A stretch of DNA of 35,131 nucleotides, taken from positions 1-35,131 of the forward strand of contig NZ_JAEMNU010000129.1 in NCBI RefSeq assembly GCF_016461825.1, given 5' to 3'. The DNA is from Rugamonas violacea. GTDB lineage: Bacteria; Pseudomonadota; Gammaproteobacteria; Burkholderiales; Burkholderiaceae_D. Positions 1 through 8,468 of the stretch are shown piece by piece. The notes beneath the pieces were generated by a model. The model saw only the letters and a list, made by a program, of their open reading frames with translations. It was not told the DNA's origin and made no database searches. The first letter of the stretch is position 1. Every line of letters starts with the position of its first letter. A program made the translations under genes and the position numbers.

Positions 1-252
1 CCACCCACCAGCCGCCCACCAGCCGCCCCTTCGCCGCCCCCCTGGCCGCCCCCCGGGTCGAGCGCCGGCGCCCCGCCCGGCGCCGCTTTTGTCGCGTCCA
101 CGCGCCACTTTGCGCGCGCCGCCGCCCCCCTGGCCGGCCGAAACGGCGATAATCTGCCTTAACATCCAGCGCGCTCGGCTGCCGGGTAAGTTATAGTGCT
201 GTTTTGTCCGGGCCGTCGCGCGCGGCCGCCCATCGAGATCATCCCGGAAACC
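1..252. other. Left edge, GC-rich non-coding region
   Basis: Very GC-rich sequence with a short direct repeat at the edge (CCACCAGCCGCC occurs twice in the first 25 bases). Two weak -10-like hexamers are present, GATAAT at 148-153 and TATAGT at 192-197, neither with a convincing -35. One of them could drive the HDOD gene that starts at 253. No gene is supported here. Confidence 0.4.
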
Positions 253-1119
253 ATGACGACAGTAGCAGCCCCAGCTTTGCCAGTTGACAATGCGGTGGAA
301 GACGCCCTGCTGCGCTCGATCCGCATTCCTCCACGGCCCAGCCTGCTGGTCGACCTGCAGCGCGAGCTGGCCCAGAGCGACCCGTCGCCGCGGCAGATCG
401 CCCGCATCATCGGCAACGACGTCGGCATGTCCGGCGCCCTGCTCAAGCTGGCCAACTCGCCCTTCTTCGGCGCCGCGCGCAAGGCCAAGTCGGTCGAGCA
501 GGGCATCAACTTCCTCGGCATCAACCAGTGCGCCGCCCTGCTCACCGGCCTGCTGGCGCGCCAGGCGATCGAGGGCGACGAGGCCCAGTTGAACCATTTC
601 TGGGAAGTCTCGGCGCGCCGCGCCCAGGCGCTGGTGTTCACCTCGCGCCGGCTGCGCATCGCCCCGCCCGACATCGCCCACACCTTCGGCCTGTTCTGCG
701 ACATCGGCGTGCCGCTGCTGATGAACCGCTTCCCCGACTACGCCGCCACCTTCGAGGCCGCCAGCAACGATGCGGAGCGCCGCTTCACCAGCGTCGAGGA
801 CGAGCGCCACAACACCAACCACGCCGCCATCGGCTGCCTGCTGGCGCGCAACTGGGGGCTGTCGCCCGACGTCTCCTGGGCCATCCTGCTGCACCACGAC
901 TACCGCGTGCTGGAGGACCCGGCCACCGACGACGCGGTGCGCTCGCTGGTGGCGCTGTCGGTGCTGGCCGAGAAGGGCATCCAGCGCTACCACAGCAACA
1001 GCGTGGCGCTGGAGTGGGACAAGGGCGGCGAGCTGGCCTGCCGCCACCTGGCCCTGTCGCCCGACGAAACGGAAGACCTGCTCGACGAGCTGCACGAGAC
1101 CTTCCACAACGAACACTGA
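253..1119 (+). CDS. HDOD domain signalling protein
   Basis: Predicted cytoplasmic protein of 288 residues made almost entirely of one HDOD domain, a non-hydrolytic relative of HD phosphohydrolases found in bacterial signalling and stress control. The N-terminal half has the usual HDOD signature: a helix with IGNDVGMSGALLKLANSPFF, then a SVEQGINFLG segment. The classical HD dyad is replaced by CD in the stretch GLFCDIG, as expected for HDOD proteins, so no phosphohydrolase activity is predicted. The frame is open back to a GTG at 196, but the ATG at 253 gives the normal family length and drops an arginine-rich lead with no domain. The next gene follows 49 bases later on the same strand and may be co-transcribed. 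The partner or signal cannot be told from sequence. Confidence 0.85.
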   Translation: MTTVAAPALPVDNAVEDALLRSIRIPPRPSLLVDLQRELAQSDPSPRQIARIIGNDVGMSGALLKLANSPFFGAARKAKSVEQGINFLGINQCAALLTGLLARQAIEGDEAQLNHFWEVSARRAQALVFTSRRLRIAPPDIAHTFGLFCDIGVPLLMNRFPDYAATFEAASNDAERRFTSVEDERHNTNHAAIGCLLARNWGLSPDVSWAILLHHDYRVLEDPATDDAVRSLVALSVLAEKGIQRYHSNSVALEWDKGGELACRHLALSPDETEDLLDELHETFHNEH

Positions 1120-1168
1120 GCCAACCCCGGGCGGCCGCGCCGTCCGGCCCGTCTTTTTGAAAGCAAGC

Positions 1169-2368
1169 ATGCCAAAGAACAAACGCCCGGCGCCGCGCAA
1201 GAGCGCCGACTCGCCCGAGGAAAAAAACGAACAACAGGCCCAGGTGCTGTGCCAACTGGCGCTGGAACTGGCCGAGCGCGAGGACGGCGAGGCCATGAAC
1301 GCCCAGCTGCGCGAGCACGAGCTGGAGTTCCACAAGTTGGTGCGCAAGCTGATCAACCAGCACAAGGACGAGGCGCTGTACGGCGCCATCGAGCTGGCCG
1401 GCGACGAGGATATCGGCGCCTACCAGCTGCTGCGCGAGACCATCGAGGAGGCCGCCGCCACCGTGCTGCTGCGCCGCGACGGCGCGCCCACGCTGGAAAT
1501 CAACGCCTTCGCCATCCCGTTGTTCGTGCACAGCGACGGCGGATTGGACATGGCGCGCGACTTCCAGGACGGCGACGCCTTCGAGGCGCTGGTGGCCAGC
1601 TTCACCACGGCCGGCCTGGAAGCGCCCAAGGCCAAGGTGGTGCTGATGCGCCACGCCTACGACGCCGAGGAGATCGACCGCATCACCTACGGCGAGCTGA
1701 ACGCCATGGTGCGCGAGGCGGCCGCCACCATGACGGAGAAGAAACTGCTGCCGGCGCCGGCGCTCGAACGCAGCCTGAGCGGCTGGAGCGCCAGCACCTT
1801 CGGCCCGGCCGACCGCGCCGTCGAACTGCGCTTCCTGCTCGGCTTCGCGCTGAAGCGGGCCGACGACCCGTTCTACCAGGTGCCGGCCGACGAGGCCGAG
1901 GCCGACGCCCACTTCGCCGCCCGCCTGCTGCGCTACCAGCAGTGGACCGCGCAGGCGGCGCCGCTGCTGCAGCGCTGCATGGGCCAGCAGCAGGCGCTGG
2001 ACTTCAACTTCCTCTACCAGGACCTGTTCTTCGGCGCCAAGGAGCGCGGCCTGGCCGAACACGCCACGCTGCGTCTGCTGGCCGCGCTGAACCAGGCGCT
2101 GCAGGCGGCCGGCGCCGCCCCGGCGCAATGCCGCGCCGTGCTCGGTCCGGCCGAGCTGGACGGCCGCGTCGTGCTGCGCGTGCGGTTGCTGGGCGCCGAC
2201 GGCGCCGCGCTGGCCGAGGGCGAGTTGCCGCTCGACCTGGGCGCCGACCTGGAGGACGCCGTCGACGACGCCGGCGACGCCCTGGCCAGCATCGGCGTGC
2301 GGCAGTTGTCGGTGGCGCTGCGCTTCGACGCCCAGGGCCGCCCGCAGGAGCTGCGCGCGCTGACCTGA
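1169..2368 (+). CDS. Conserved protein of unknown function (DUF2863-like)
   Basis: Protein of 399 residues with no signal peptide or membrane segment, so probably cytoplasmic. It begins with a basic and charged tail (PKNKRPAPRKSADSPEEKN), followed by an acidic, helix-rich body. Recurrent features are a helical N-terminal block, a central alpha/beta region and an acidic C-terminal strand-rich block. From memory the length and composition resemble the DUF2863 family of Burkholderiales, but this could not be checked. The frame is open far upstream through the HDOD gene; ATG 1169 is chosen because it lies 49 bases after that gene and starts the plausible protein. No function is proposed. Confidence 0.75.
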   Translation: MPKNKRPAPRKSADSPEEKNEQQAQVLCQLALELAEREDGEAMNAQLREHELEFHKLVRKLINQHKDEALYGAIELAGDEDIGAYQLLRETIEEAAATVLLRRDGAPTLEINAFAIPLFVHSDGGLDMARDFQDGDAFEALVASFTTAGLEAPKAKVVLMRHAYDAEEIDRITYGELNAMVREAAATMTEKKLLPAPALERSLSGWSASTFGPADRAVELRFLLGFALKRADDPFYQVPADEAEADAHFAARLLRYQQWTAQAAPLLQRCMGQQQALDFNFLYQDLFFGAKERGLAEHATLRLLAALNQALQAAGAAPAQCRAVLGPAELDGRVVLRVRLLGADGAALAEGELPLDLGADLEDAVDDAGDALASIGVRQLSVALRFDAQGRPQELRALT

Positions 2369-2392
2369 GATGTGCCGGCGGAGCGGTATTAT

Positions 2393-2401
2393 TGCTATAA
2401 T
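2393..2401 (+). promoter_or_regulatory. Extended -10 promoter of the lipoprotein gene
   Basis: TGC followed directly by a perfect TATAAT (2396-2401) forms an ideal extended -10 element. There is no good -35, which extended -10 promoters can do without. Transcription would begin near 2408, about 66 bases before the ATG at 2474. The region 2385-2420 is a small AT-rich island in GC-rich sequence, which supports a promoter. Confidence 0.65.
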
Positions 2402-2473
2402 ATTGCAATGGTGAAATAAATTGCGCATTTTGCAAGCCGCCGAGCCACCGCCCCTCCCTATAAGGAACTCGCA

Positions 2474-5032
2474 ATGCTGAAACAATGGCCCGCCCTCCTA
2501 TTGATCACATTGCTGGCCGCCTGCGGTGGCGGCGGCGGAGGGGGCGGCGGCGCCACGCCGACGCCGCCGCCGCCGGCTGGTGCGGCGCTGAGCTTCAGCC
2601 CGGCCAGCGTCAGCGCCGCGCTGACGGCCGGCGTGTCGAGCACCGTCAGCGTCGCCGCCAGCGTCAACCGGCCGGCCGACTTCGACGGCGCCGTGTTCGC
2701 CTTCATCATCGACGCCAGCGGCGTCATCCTGCCCGACGCCCAGTTGCAACAGCGCTCGACCACCGACTACCTCGCCGTGCTGCACACCGCGCCCACGCTG
2801 GGTGTCGGCAGCTACCAGGGCAACCTGACCGTCAAGCTGTGCCGCGACAGCGCCTGCGCCGCCCAGTACCCCGGCTCGCCGATGCAACTGCCGTACAGTT
2901 TCCAGGTGGTGGCGCTCGACCTGCCGCCGTTCTCGGCCGCCAGCGCCGTCGCGCTCAGCGCCAGCCTGGCGCTCGACGGCCTGGCGGCGGCGCCGATCAA
3001 CGTCGCCATCAAGGCCGAGGCGCGCAACTGGAGCGCCAGCAGCGACGCCGTCTGGCTCAAGCCGGCCGCCGCCGCCGGCAGCGGCAGCGCCAACCTGGCC
3101 GTCACGCTCGATCCGAGCGGCCTGGCCGAGGGCCGCTACAGCGCCACGCTGACGCTGGCCGCCAGCGACGGCCAGAAAGTGCTGCTGCCGGCCGCGCTGA
3201 CGGTGCTGCCGAGCGCCTTCCACGTCGACGGCAGCGGCATCGTCTTCAGCGCCATCAACGGCACCTCGATCAACCCGAAAACAATCAAATTCACCGTCGA
3301 CGGCGCCGATCTGCGCTGGAACGCCGCCAGCGACGCCGCCTGGCTGCGCGCCAGCCCGACCGCCGGCCTGGCGCCGGGTCAGACCACGCTCTCCGTCAGC
3401 ACCAGCAGCAACATGGCCAGCGGCAAATACACGGCCCGCCTGGGGTTGTCGACGGCGAGCAGCTCGCGCGCCGTCCCTGTCGAGCTGAACCTGATCAAAC
3501 CGACCCTCAAACTGAGCGTGGCCAGCATCGAACTGGGCGGCCCCTACGGCCGCGACTTCACTCCCCAGTCGCTGGCGATGAACCTCAACACCGGCGCCAA
3601 CGGCTACCCGTGGAGCATGTCGCCGCTGCCGGCCTGGGCCACCGCCAACGTCGCCACCGGCAACGTCAGCCAGGACGCCACCACGCTCACCTTCAGCGCC
3701 GTCAGCAACGGCCTGGCGCTGGGCAGCCTGAGCGTGCCGCTGAACCTGGGGGCGCGGGTCAACGGCGACTTCCTGCTCGCCCCGCTGACGCTGAGCATCA
3801 AGCGCGACCAGCGCAAGCTGCTGGCCTCGCAGATCGGCGTGGCGCTGGCGGCCACGCCGGACTGGTCGCGCCTGAGCCGCACCCTGACGGTCGGCGACAA
3901 CTACGCGCTGGGCGCAAGCTGGACCGCGCAGTCCGACCAGGGCTGGCTCAGCGCCGTCGCCAGCGGCAACAACCTGGTGCTGACGGCCAACCCGGCCGGC
4001 CTGGCGGCCAACTCGATCAACCTGGCCAGCGTCAAGATCGTGCCCGCCGACCCCGCCGTCAGCGCGCCGGAAAGCATCACCGTGGCGCTGTGGAACGGCA
4101 ACACCGTCAAGCAGGGCCACACCGTCAGCCAGTTCTACACCGACTTGCTGGCCGACCCGGTGCGGCCGCTGGTGTACGCCCACAACGGCAGCTCGGCGAT
4201 CGACATCTACAACGTCTACACCGGCCAAAAGACCGGCAGCATCGGCGTGCCCTCGACGGCGCTGGGGCAGATGGCGGTCAACGCCGGCGGCGGCAGCCTG
4301 TTCGTCTACGACATCCTCAACCGCAGCGTGCTGCAATACAATCTGGCGACGTTGGCCAGCACGGCCAGCTTCCCCGTGACGTCGCCGCTCAGCAGCGCCT
4401 CGCGCCTGCAGGTGATCCGCCCCAACGGCATCGAGGCGCTGTTGCTGCAGGACGGCGCGACGGTGCTCACCTCGAACGCCTGGCTGAGCGGCATCGCCCT
4501 GCCGGCGGGCGAACTGGCCGCCTCGGCCGACGGCAAGCGGCTCTACCTGCAGGACCGCGGCGCCAGCACCAACACCCTGCTGTCCTACAGTCTGGACTAC
4601 TCGGCCGCCGCCCCCAACAACCTGCTGATCGCGCGGCAATACGGCGGTCCGCGCAGCGGCAACAGCAACGGCCAGGACCTCGCCGTCAGCCCGGACGGCA
4701 GCCGCCTGTACACCGCCAGCGCCACGCCGGCGCAGTGCGTGGCGCTCAACACGCTCGACCTGAGCATCGTCAACTACCTGCCCGCCGTGCAGGCCCGCCC
4801 CAACAACGTCGAGGTCGGCAGTGACGGCCGCGTCTACTGCGGCGGCGCCATCAACGGCAGTCCCAGCGACGTCTGGCAGTACGACGCCAACGGCGCGGCG
4901 CTCAAGCAGTTCCGCCTGGCGCCGCCGCAGAAGCAGTTGCTGGCGCGCCAGATGGTGGTCTCCGGCGACGGCATGGTGCTGATCGCCCTGGTCGACGACG
5001 GCAGCGTGGTCTTCCTGCCGATCGGACCCTAG
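2474..5032 (+). CDS. Large outer-envelope lipoprotein, Ig/BACON-like repeats and beta-propeller-like C-terminus
   Basis: Lipoprotein of 852 residues. The N-terminus has a short hydrophobic stretch and a lipobox LAAC with Cys17, then a run of ten glycines and a proline linker, typical of surface lipoproteins in this family. Residues of roughly 40-560 look like successive beta-sandwich units: the pattern W-L (as in DAVWLKPAAAAGSG and DAAWLRASPTAG) followed by a strand ending in GRYSATLTL or GKYTARLGL recurs, which is characteristic of BACON-type domains that bind carbohydrate or mucin in other bacteria. About residues 560-852 contain blade-like repeats with ASADGKRLYLQD, AVSPDGSRLYTA and VGSDGRVYCGG, the style of YVTN/WD-type beta-propellers. 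The gene has its own extended -10 promoter. Ligand unknown; a surface binding or adhesive role is inference. Confidence 0.75.
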   Translation: MLKQWPALLLITLLAACGGGGGGGGGATPTPPPPAGAALSFSPASVSAALTAGVSSTVSVAASVNRPADFDGAVFAFIIDASGVILPDAQLQQRSTTDYLAVLHTAPTLGVGSYQGNLTVKLCRDSACAAQYPGSPMQLPYSFQVVALDLPPFSAASAVALSASLALDGLAAAPINVAIKAEARNWSASSDAVWLKPAAAAGSGSANLAVTLDPSGLAEGRYSATLTLAASDGQKVLLPAALTVLPSAFHVDGSGIVFSAINGTSINPKTIKFTVDGADLRWNAASDAAWLRASPTAGLAPGQTTLSVSTSSNMASGKYTARLGLSTASSSRAVPVELNLIKPTLKLSVASIELGGPYGRDFTPQSLAMNLNTGANGYPWSMSPLPAWATANVATGNVSQDATTLTFSAVSNGLALGSLSVPLNLGARVNGDFLLAPLTLSIKRDQRKLLASQIGVALAATPDWSRLSRTLTVGDNYALGASWTAQSDQGWLSAVASGNNLVLTANPAGLAANSINLASVKIVPADPAVSAPESITVALWNGNTVKQGHTVSQFYTDLLADPVRPLVYAHNGSSAIDIYNVYTGQKTGSIGVPSTALGQMAVNAGGGSLFVYDILNRSVLQYNLATLASTASFPVTSPLSSASRLQVIRPNGIEALLLQDGATVLTSNAWLSGIALPAGELAASADGKRLYLQDRGASTNTLLSYSLDYSAAAPNNLLIARQYGGPRSGNSNGQDLAVSPDGSRLYTASATPAQCVALNTLDLSIVNYLPAVQARPNNVEVGSDGRVYCGGAINGSPSDVWQYDANGAALKQFRLAPPQKQLLARQMVVSGDGMVLIALVDDGSVVFLPIGP

Positions 5033-5111
5033 GCGCCGACCGCGCCGACCGCGCCGGACGGCGTGGCGGGCGCGGCCTGGGCCGCGCCCGCCAAGGTGGC
5101 GCATTTGCGGT

Positions 5112-5140
5112 TTGACAGCGCCCGGCCGGCCGAGGATACT
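5112..5140 (+). promoter_or_regulatory. Sigma-70 promoter of the TPR lipoprotein gene
   Basis: A perfect -35 TTGACA (5112-5117) is separated by 17 bases from GATACT (5135-5140), a four-of-six match to the -10 consensus. The start point would be near 5147, giving a leader of about 78 bases before the ATG at 5225. Confidence 0.65.
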
Positions 5141-5224
5141 GTTTTCATGCGGGGGCGGCCGGCGCCGCCACCGTCCCCCGCGCAATGGAACGGCGTCCGA
5201 CGAGTCGCCGCAAGGGAGACTGTC

Positions 5225-6409
5225 ATGCAAGCCAAAGTTCATCTCGTCGGCGCCGCGCTGTGCGCCATCCTGCTGGCCGGCTGCGCCGGCGCACCGCCGG
5301 CCGCGCCGCCGCCGGCGGCCCAGGTGCTGTTCCACGACAGCCTGTTCGGCCCGGCCGACCCGGCCATCAACGCCGACCAGCTGTTCGCGCTGACGCCGGC
5401 CATGAAAGCCTACGCCGAGGACATCCATAAGAAACAGCGCGGCAAGGCGCTGCAGCAGGCGCTGTTCGAGGCGCTCTACCGCAAGGACCAGCTCAAGCTC
5501 GACTACGACTCGGCGCTGACCCGCAACGCCGCCCAGACCTTCGAGGCGCGCGCCGGCAACTGCCTGTCGCTGGTGGTCATGACGGCGGCGCTGGCGCGTG
5601 AGCTGGACATGACGGTCAGCTACCAGAGCATCCCGGTCGACGAGGCGTGGAGCCGCAGCGGCAAGCTGTACATCGCCAGCGGCCACGTCAACCTGGTGCT
5701 GGGCAAGCCCAAGACCGACATCCTGCGCGGCTACGACCAGCAGCAGTACTTCACCATCGACTTCATGCCGCCGCCCGACAACGCCCACCAGCAGGCCCAG
5801 GCGCTGGAGGAGAAGACCATCGTCGCCATGTTCATGAACAACCGCGCCGCCGAGTCGCTGGCGCTGGGCAAGGTCGACGACGCCTACTGGTGGGTGCGCC
5901 AGGCGGTCAAGCAGGACCCGGCCTTCCTCAACGCCTACAACACGCTGGGCGTGATCTACCAGCACGCCGGCCACCAGGCCGAGGCCGAGCGGGTGCTGCG
6001 CTACGCCCACCAGCAGGCGCCCGACAGCACCGTCTACCTGTACAACCTGGCGCAGGCGCTGCGCAACCTGGGCCGCGACGCCGAGGCCGCCCAGCTGGAG
6101 ATCCGGCTGGCCCAGCTGGAGCCCTACCCGCCGTTCCACTTCTTCAACCTGGGCCGCCAGGCCATGCAGCAGGGCGACTACGCCAAGGCGCGCCAGCTGT
6201 TCGCCCGCGAGCTGGCCCGCTCGCCCGACTACCACGAGTTCCACTTCTGGATGGCGGTGGCGTCCTTCCAGCTGGGTGACCTGGGCAGCGCCGACGAGCA
6301 CATGAAGCTGGCCATGGAGAACAGCACGACGCGCGGCGACCACGACCTTTACACGGCCAAACTCGACCGCATCAAGGCCTACGAGGCCAGGCCGCGGCGG
6401 CGCCCTTGA
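5225..6409 (+). CDS. Lipoprotein with transglutaminase-like domain and TPR repeats
   Basis: Protein of 394 residues, predicted to be a lipoprotein: hydrophobic N-terminus ending in the lipobox LAGC with Cys20. Residues of about 60-190 carry a possible transglutaminase/papain-like fold with a visible triad: Cys113 in GNCLSLV, His154 in SGHVNLV and Asp179 in YFTIDFMP. From about residue 215 to the end there are several TPR units (for example around AFLNAYNTLGVIYQHAGHQAEAERVLRYA), which usually bind partner proteins. The start at 5225 is preceded by AAGGGAGA at good distance; an upstream in-frame extension is open but lacks a start with such a site and would hide the signal peptide. It has its own promoter at 5112. 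An envelope peptide-processing or maturation role is inference. Confidence 0.8.
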   Translation: MQAKVHLVGAALCAILLAGCAGAPPAAPPPAAQVLFHDSLFGPADPAINADQLFALTPAMKAYAEDIHKKQRGKALQQALFEALYRKDQLKLDYDSALTRNAAQTFEARAGNCLSLVVMTAALARELDMTVSYQSIPVDEAWSRSGKLYIASGHVNLVLGKPKTDILRGYDQQQYFTIDFMPPPDNAHQQAQALEEKTIVAMFMNNRAAESLALGKVDDAYWWVRQAVKQDPAFLNAYNTLGVIYQHAGHQAEAERVLRYAHQQAPDSTVYLYNLAQALRNLGRDAEAAQLEIRLAQLEPYPPFHFFNLGRQAMQQGDYAKARQLFARELARSPDYHEFHFWMAVASFQLGDLGSADEHMKLAMENSTTRGDHDLYTAKLDRIKAYEARPRRRP

Positions 6410-6505
6410 GCGCAACGGCGGCCCGGCGGCGGCCCGCCGCCGGGGGCGGCGGAGCATGGATTTATGCCGCAAAGCACATGTTCTGGCGCAACAGCGGGCG
6501 CGGTG

Positions 6506-6568
6506 TGCTACACTTTTACGGTTTTTGCAGCGCCGCAGGTGCGGTAGTTGTCCGTAGAAGCTGCGGAC
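6506..6568 (+). promoter_or_regulatory. Possible promoter and structured leader of the DUF2889 gene
   Basis: TGC plus TACACT (6509-6514) resembles an extended -10 element; no clear -35. Transcription from about 6521 would give a leader of roughly 105 bases. That leader contains an 8-bp hairpin, 6550-6557 with 6561-6568, one G-U pair and a 3-base loop. Whether the hairpin matters is unknown. Confidence 0.3.
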
Positions 6569-6626
6569 ACGTGCGCTCAGCACATGGCTGCTTACTATTT
6601 TCCGCCGCGCAAGCGGCATCGGTCTT

Positions 6627-7202
6627 ATGTCCTTGTCAATTCCCGTTTCCCGACGTGCGCTGCGGCACACGCGCGCAATAGACATCCAAGCGTTCAAACG
6701 CGACGATGGCCTGTGGGATCTCGACGCCCATATCACCGACATCAAAGTCAACGACACCTTGCTGGCCTCCGGCCTGCGCCGCGGCGGCGACGCCCTGCAC
6801 GACCTGTCCCTGCGCATCACCGTGGATTTGCAGCTGACCATCGTCGACGCCGAAGCCGTCTCCGATGCCGTCCCCTATCCCGGTTTTTGCAACACCATCG
6901 GTTCCGCCTATAAACAGTTGATCGGCCTGAACCTGATGAAAGGTTTCCGCCACGAGCTCAAGGCCCGCCTGGCCGGCATCCAGGGTTGCACCCACCTGAC
7001 CGAACTGGCGCAGATCCTGCCCACGGCGGCGCTGCAAGCCTTCGCCAACGACGTCTATTCGACCCACGACTCGGCCAACGCCAGCGCCGAGCAGCCGCAC
7101 GACAAACCGTTTCAACTCGACAAATGCCATGCGCTGCGCACCGATGGCGGTGCCGTGGCGCAGTTTTACCCGCGCTGGGTGGCCAAAGCAGCACCGGGCT
7201 AG
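6627..7202 (+). CDS. DUF2889 family protein
   Basis: Protein of 191 residues recognised as DUF2889. It has the typical start (basic segment, then a strand pair including GLWDLDAHITDIK), a middle with a conserved PYPGFCNTIG stretch containing one cysteine, and a LNLMKGFRHELKARLAGIQGCTHLTEL block with a second cysteine. No signal peptide or membrane segment. The function of the family is unknown. It lies 83 bases upstream of sucC on the same strand, an arrangement I recall from related Oxalobacteraceae; co-transcription with sucCD is possible but not shown. ATG 6627 is the first good start in the open frame. Confidence 0.85.
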   Translation: MSLSIPVSRRALRHTRAIDIQAFKRDDGLWDLDAHITDIKVNDTLLASGLRRGGDALHDLSLRITVDLQLTIVDAEAVSDAVPYPGFCNTIGSAYKQLIGLNLMKGFRHELKARLAGIQGCTHLTELAQILPTAALQAFANDVYSTHDSANASAEQPHDKPFQLDKCHALRTDGGAVAQFYPRWVAKAAPG

Positions 7203-7285
7203 CGCGTAGCAGTATCTGCTTTTCGTTTCACACATTTCGCAGTATCAACCGATCTTTACACATCAGCATCAGAAGGGAAGCCAGC

Positions 7286-8455
7286 ATGAAAATCCATGAG
7301 TATCAAGGCAAAGAAATCCTCCGAAAATACGGAGTGACGGTTCCGCGCGGTATCCCGTGCCTGTCCGTAGAAGAAGCGGTCAAAGCCGCCGAAACCTTGG
7401 GCGGCCCGGTCTGGGTGGTAAAAGCGCAGATCCATGCCGGCGGTCGCGGCAAGGGCGGCGGCGTGAAAGTTGCCAAGTCGCTGGAACAAGTCAAAGAATT
7501 CTCCGAGCAGATCCTGGGCATGCAGCTGGTCACGCACCAGACCGGCCCCGAGGGCCAGAAAGTTCGCCGCCTGCTGATCGAAGAAGGCGCCGACATCAAG
7601 AAGGAACTGTACGTTTCGATGGTCACCGACCGCGTTTCGCAACGCGTCGTGATGATGGCCTCCTCCGAAGGCGGCATGGACATCGAAGAAGTCGCCGAGT
7701 CCCACCCGGAACTGTTGCACTCGATCGCCATCGATCCGGCCGTCGGCCTGACCGACGCCGAAGCCGATGCCATCTCGACCAAAATTGGCGTGCCCGCCGA
7801 ATCGCTGGTCGACGCCCGCGTCAACCTGCAAGGCCTGTACAAAGCCTACTGGGAAACCGACTCGTCGCTGGCCGAAATCAACCCGCTGATCCTGACCGGT
7901 TCCGGCAAGGTCATCGCGCTGGACGCCAAGTTCAACTTCGACGCCAACGCCCTGTTCCGTCAACCGGAAATCGTCGCCTACCGCGACCTGGACGAAGAAG
8001 ATCCGGCCGAAGTCGAAGCCTCGAAATTCGACCTGGCCTACATCTCGCTCGACGGCAACATCGGCTGCCTGGTCAACGGCGCCGGCCTGGCCATGGCCAC
8101 CATGGACACCATCAAGCTGTTCGGCGGCGAGCCGGCCAACTTCCTCGACGTGGGCGGCGGCGCGACGGCTGAAAAAGTCACCGAAGCGTTCAAGATCATG
8201 CTGAAGAACCCGGGCCTGAAAGCCATCCTGGTGAACATCTTCGGCGGCATCATGCGTTGCGACGTGATCGCCGAAGGCGTCATCGCCGCGTCGAAAGCCG
8301 TTTCGCTGCAGGTTCCGCTGGTGGTGCGCATGAAGGGCACCAACGAAGATCTGGGCAAGAAAATGCTGGCCGAGTCCGGTTTGCCGATCATCGCGGCCGA
8401 CACCATGGAAGATGCAGCGAAGAGCGTCGTCGCCGCCGCTGCCGGTCAAGCTTAA
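7286..8455 (+). CDS. sucC: Succinyl-CoA synthetase, beta subunit
   Basis: ADP-forming succinate-CoA ligase beta subunit of the TCA cycle (succinyl-CoA + ADP/GDP + Pi to succinate + ATP/GTP + CoA), cytoplasmic, working as a complex with SucD. The 389 residues match the usual length. The N-terminus MKIHEYQGKEILRKYGV is nearly invariant in the family; the ATP-grasp domain has the glycine-rich loop GGRGKGGGVKVAKS, and the C-terminal ligase domain has FLDVGGGA and NIFGGIMRCDVIAEG. AGAAGGGA precedes the ATG. Codon use is less GC-biased at third positions than in neighbouring hypothetical genes, as expected for a highly expressed gene. sucD follows after 13 bases. Confidence 0.98.
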   Translation: MKIHEYQGKEILRKYGVTVPRGIPCLSVEEAVKAAETLGGPVWVVKAQIHAGGRGKGGGVKVAKSLEQVKEFSEQILGMQLVTHQTGPEGQKVRRLLIEEGADIKKELYVSMVTDRVSQRVVMMASSEGGMDIEEVAESHPELLHSIAIDPAVGLTDAEADAISTKIGVPAESLVDARVNLQGLYKAYWETDSSLAEINPLILTGSGKVIALDAKFNFDANALFRQPEIVAYRDLDEEDPAEVEASKFDLAYISLDGNIGCLVNGAGLAMATMDTIKLFGGEPANFLDVGGGATAEKVTEAFKIMLKNPGLKAILVNIFGGIMRCDVIAEGVIAASKAVSLQVPLVVRMKGTNEDLGKKMLAESGLPIIAADTMEDAAKSVVAAAAGQA

Positions 8456-8468
8456 TTAAGGAATCAAC

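Noticed and set aside
2498..6841. Very long minus-strand open frame (about 1447 codons)
   Set aside because: It is antisense to two well-supported lipoprotein genes and the DUF2889 gene, is extremely rich in Arg, Gly and Val as expected for a GC-driven shadow, and shows no domain.
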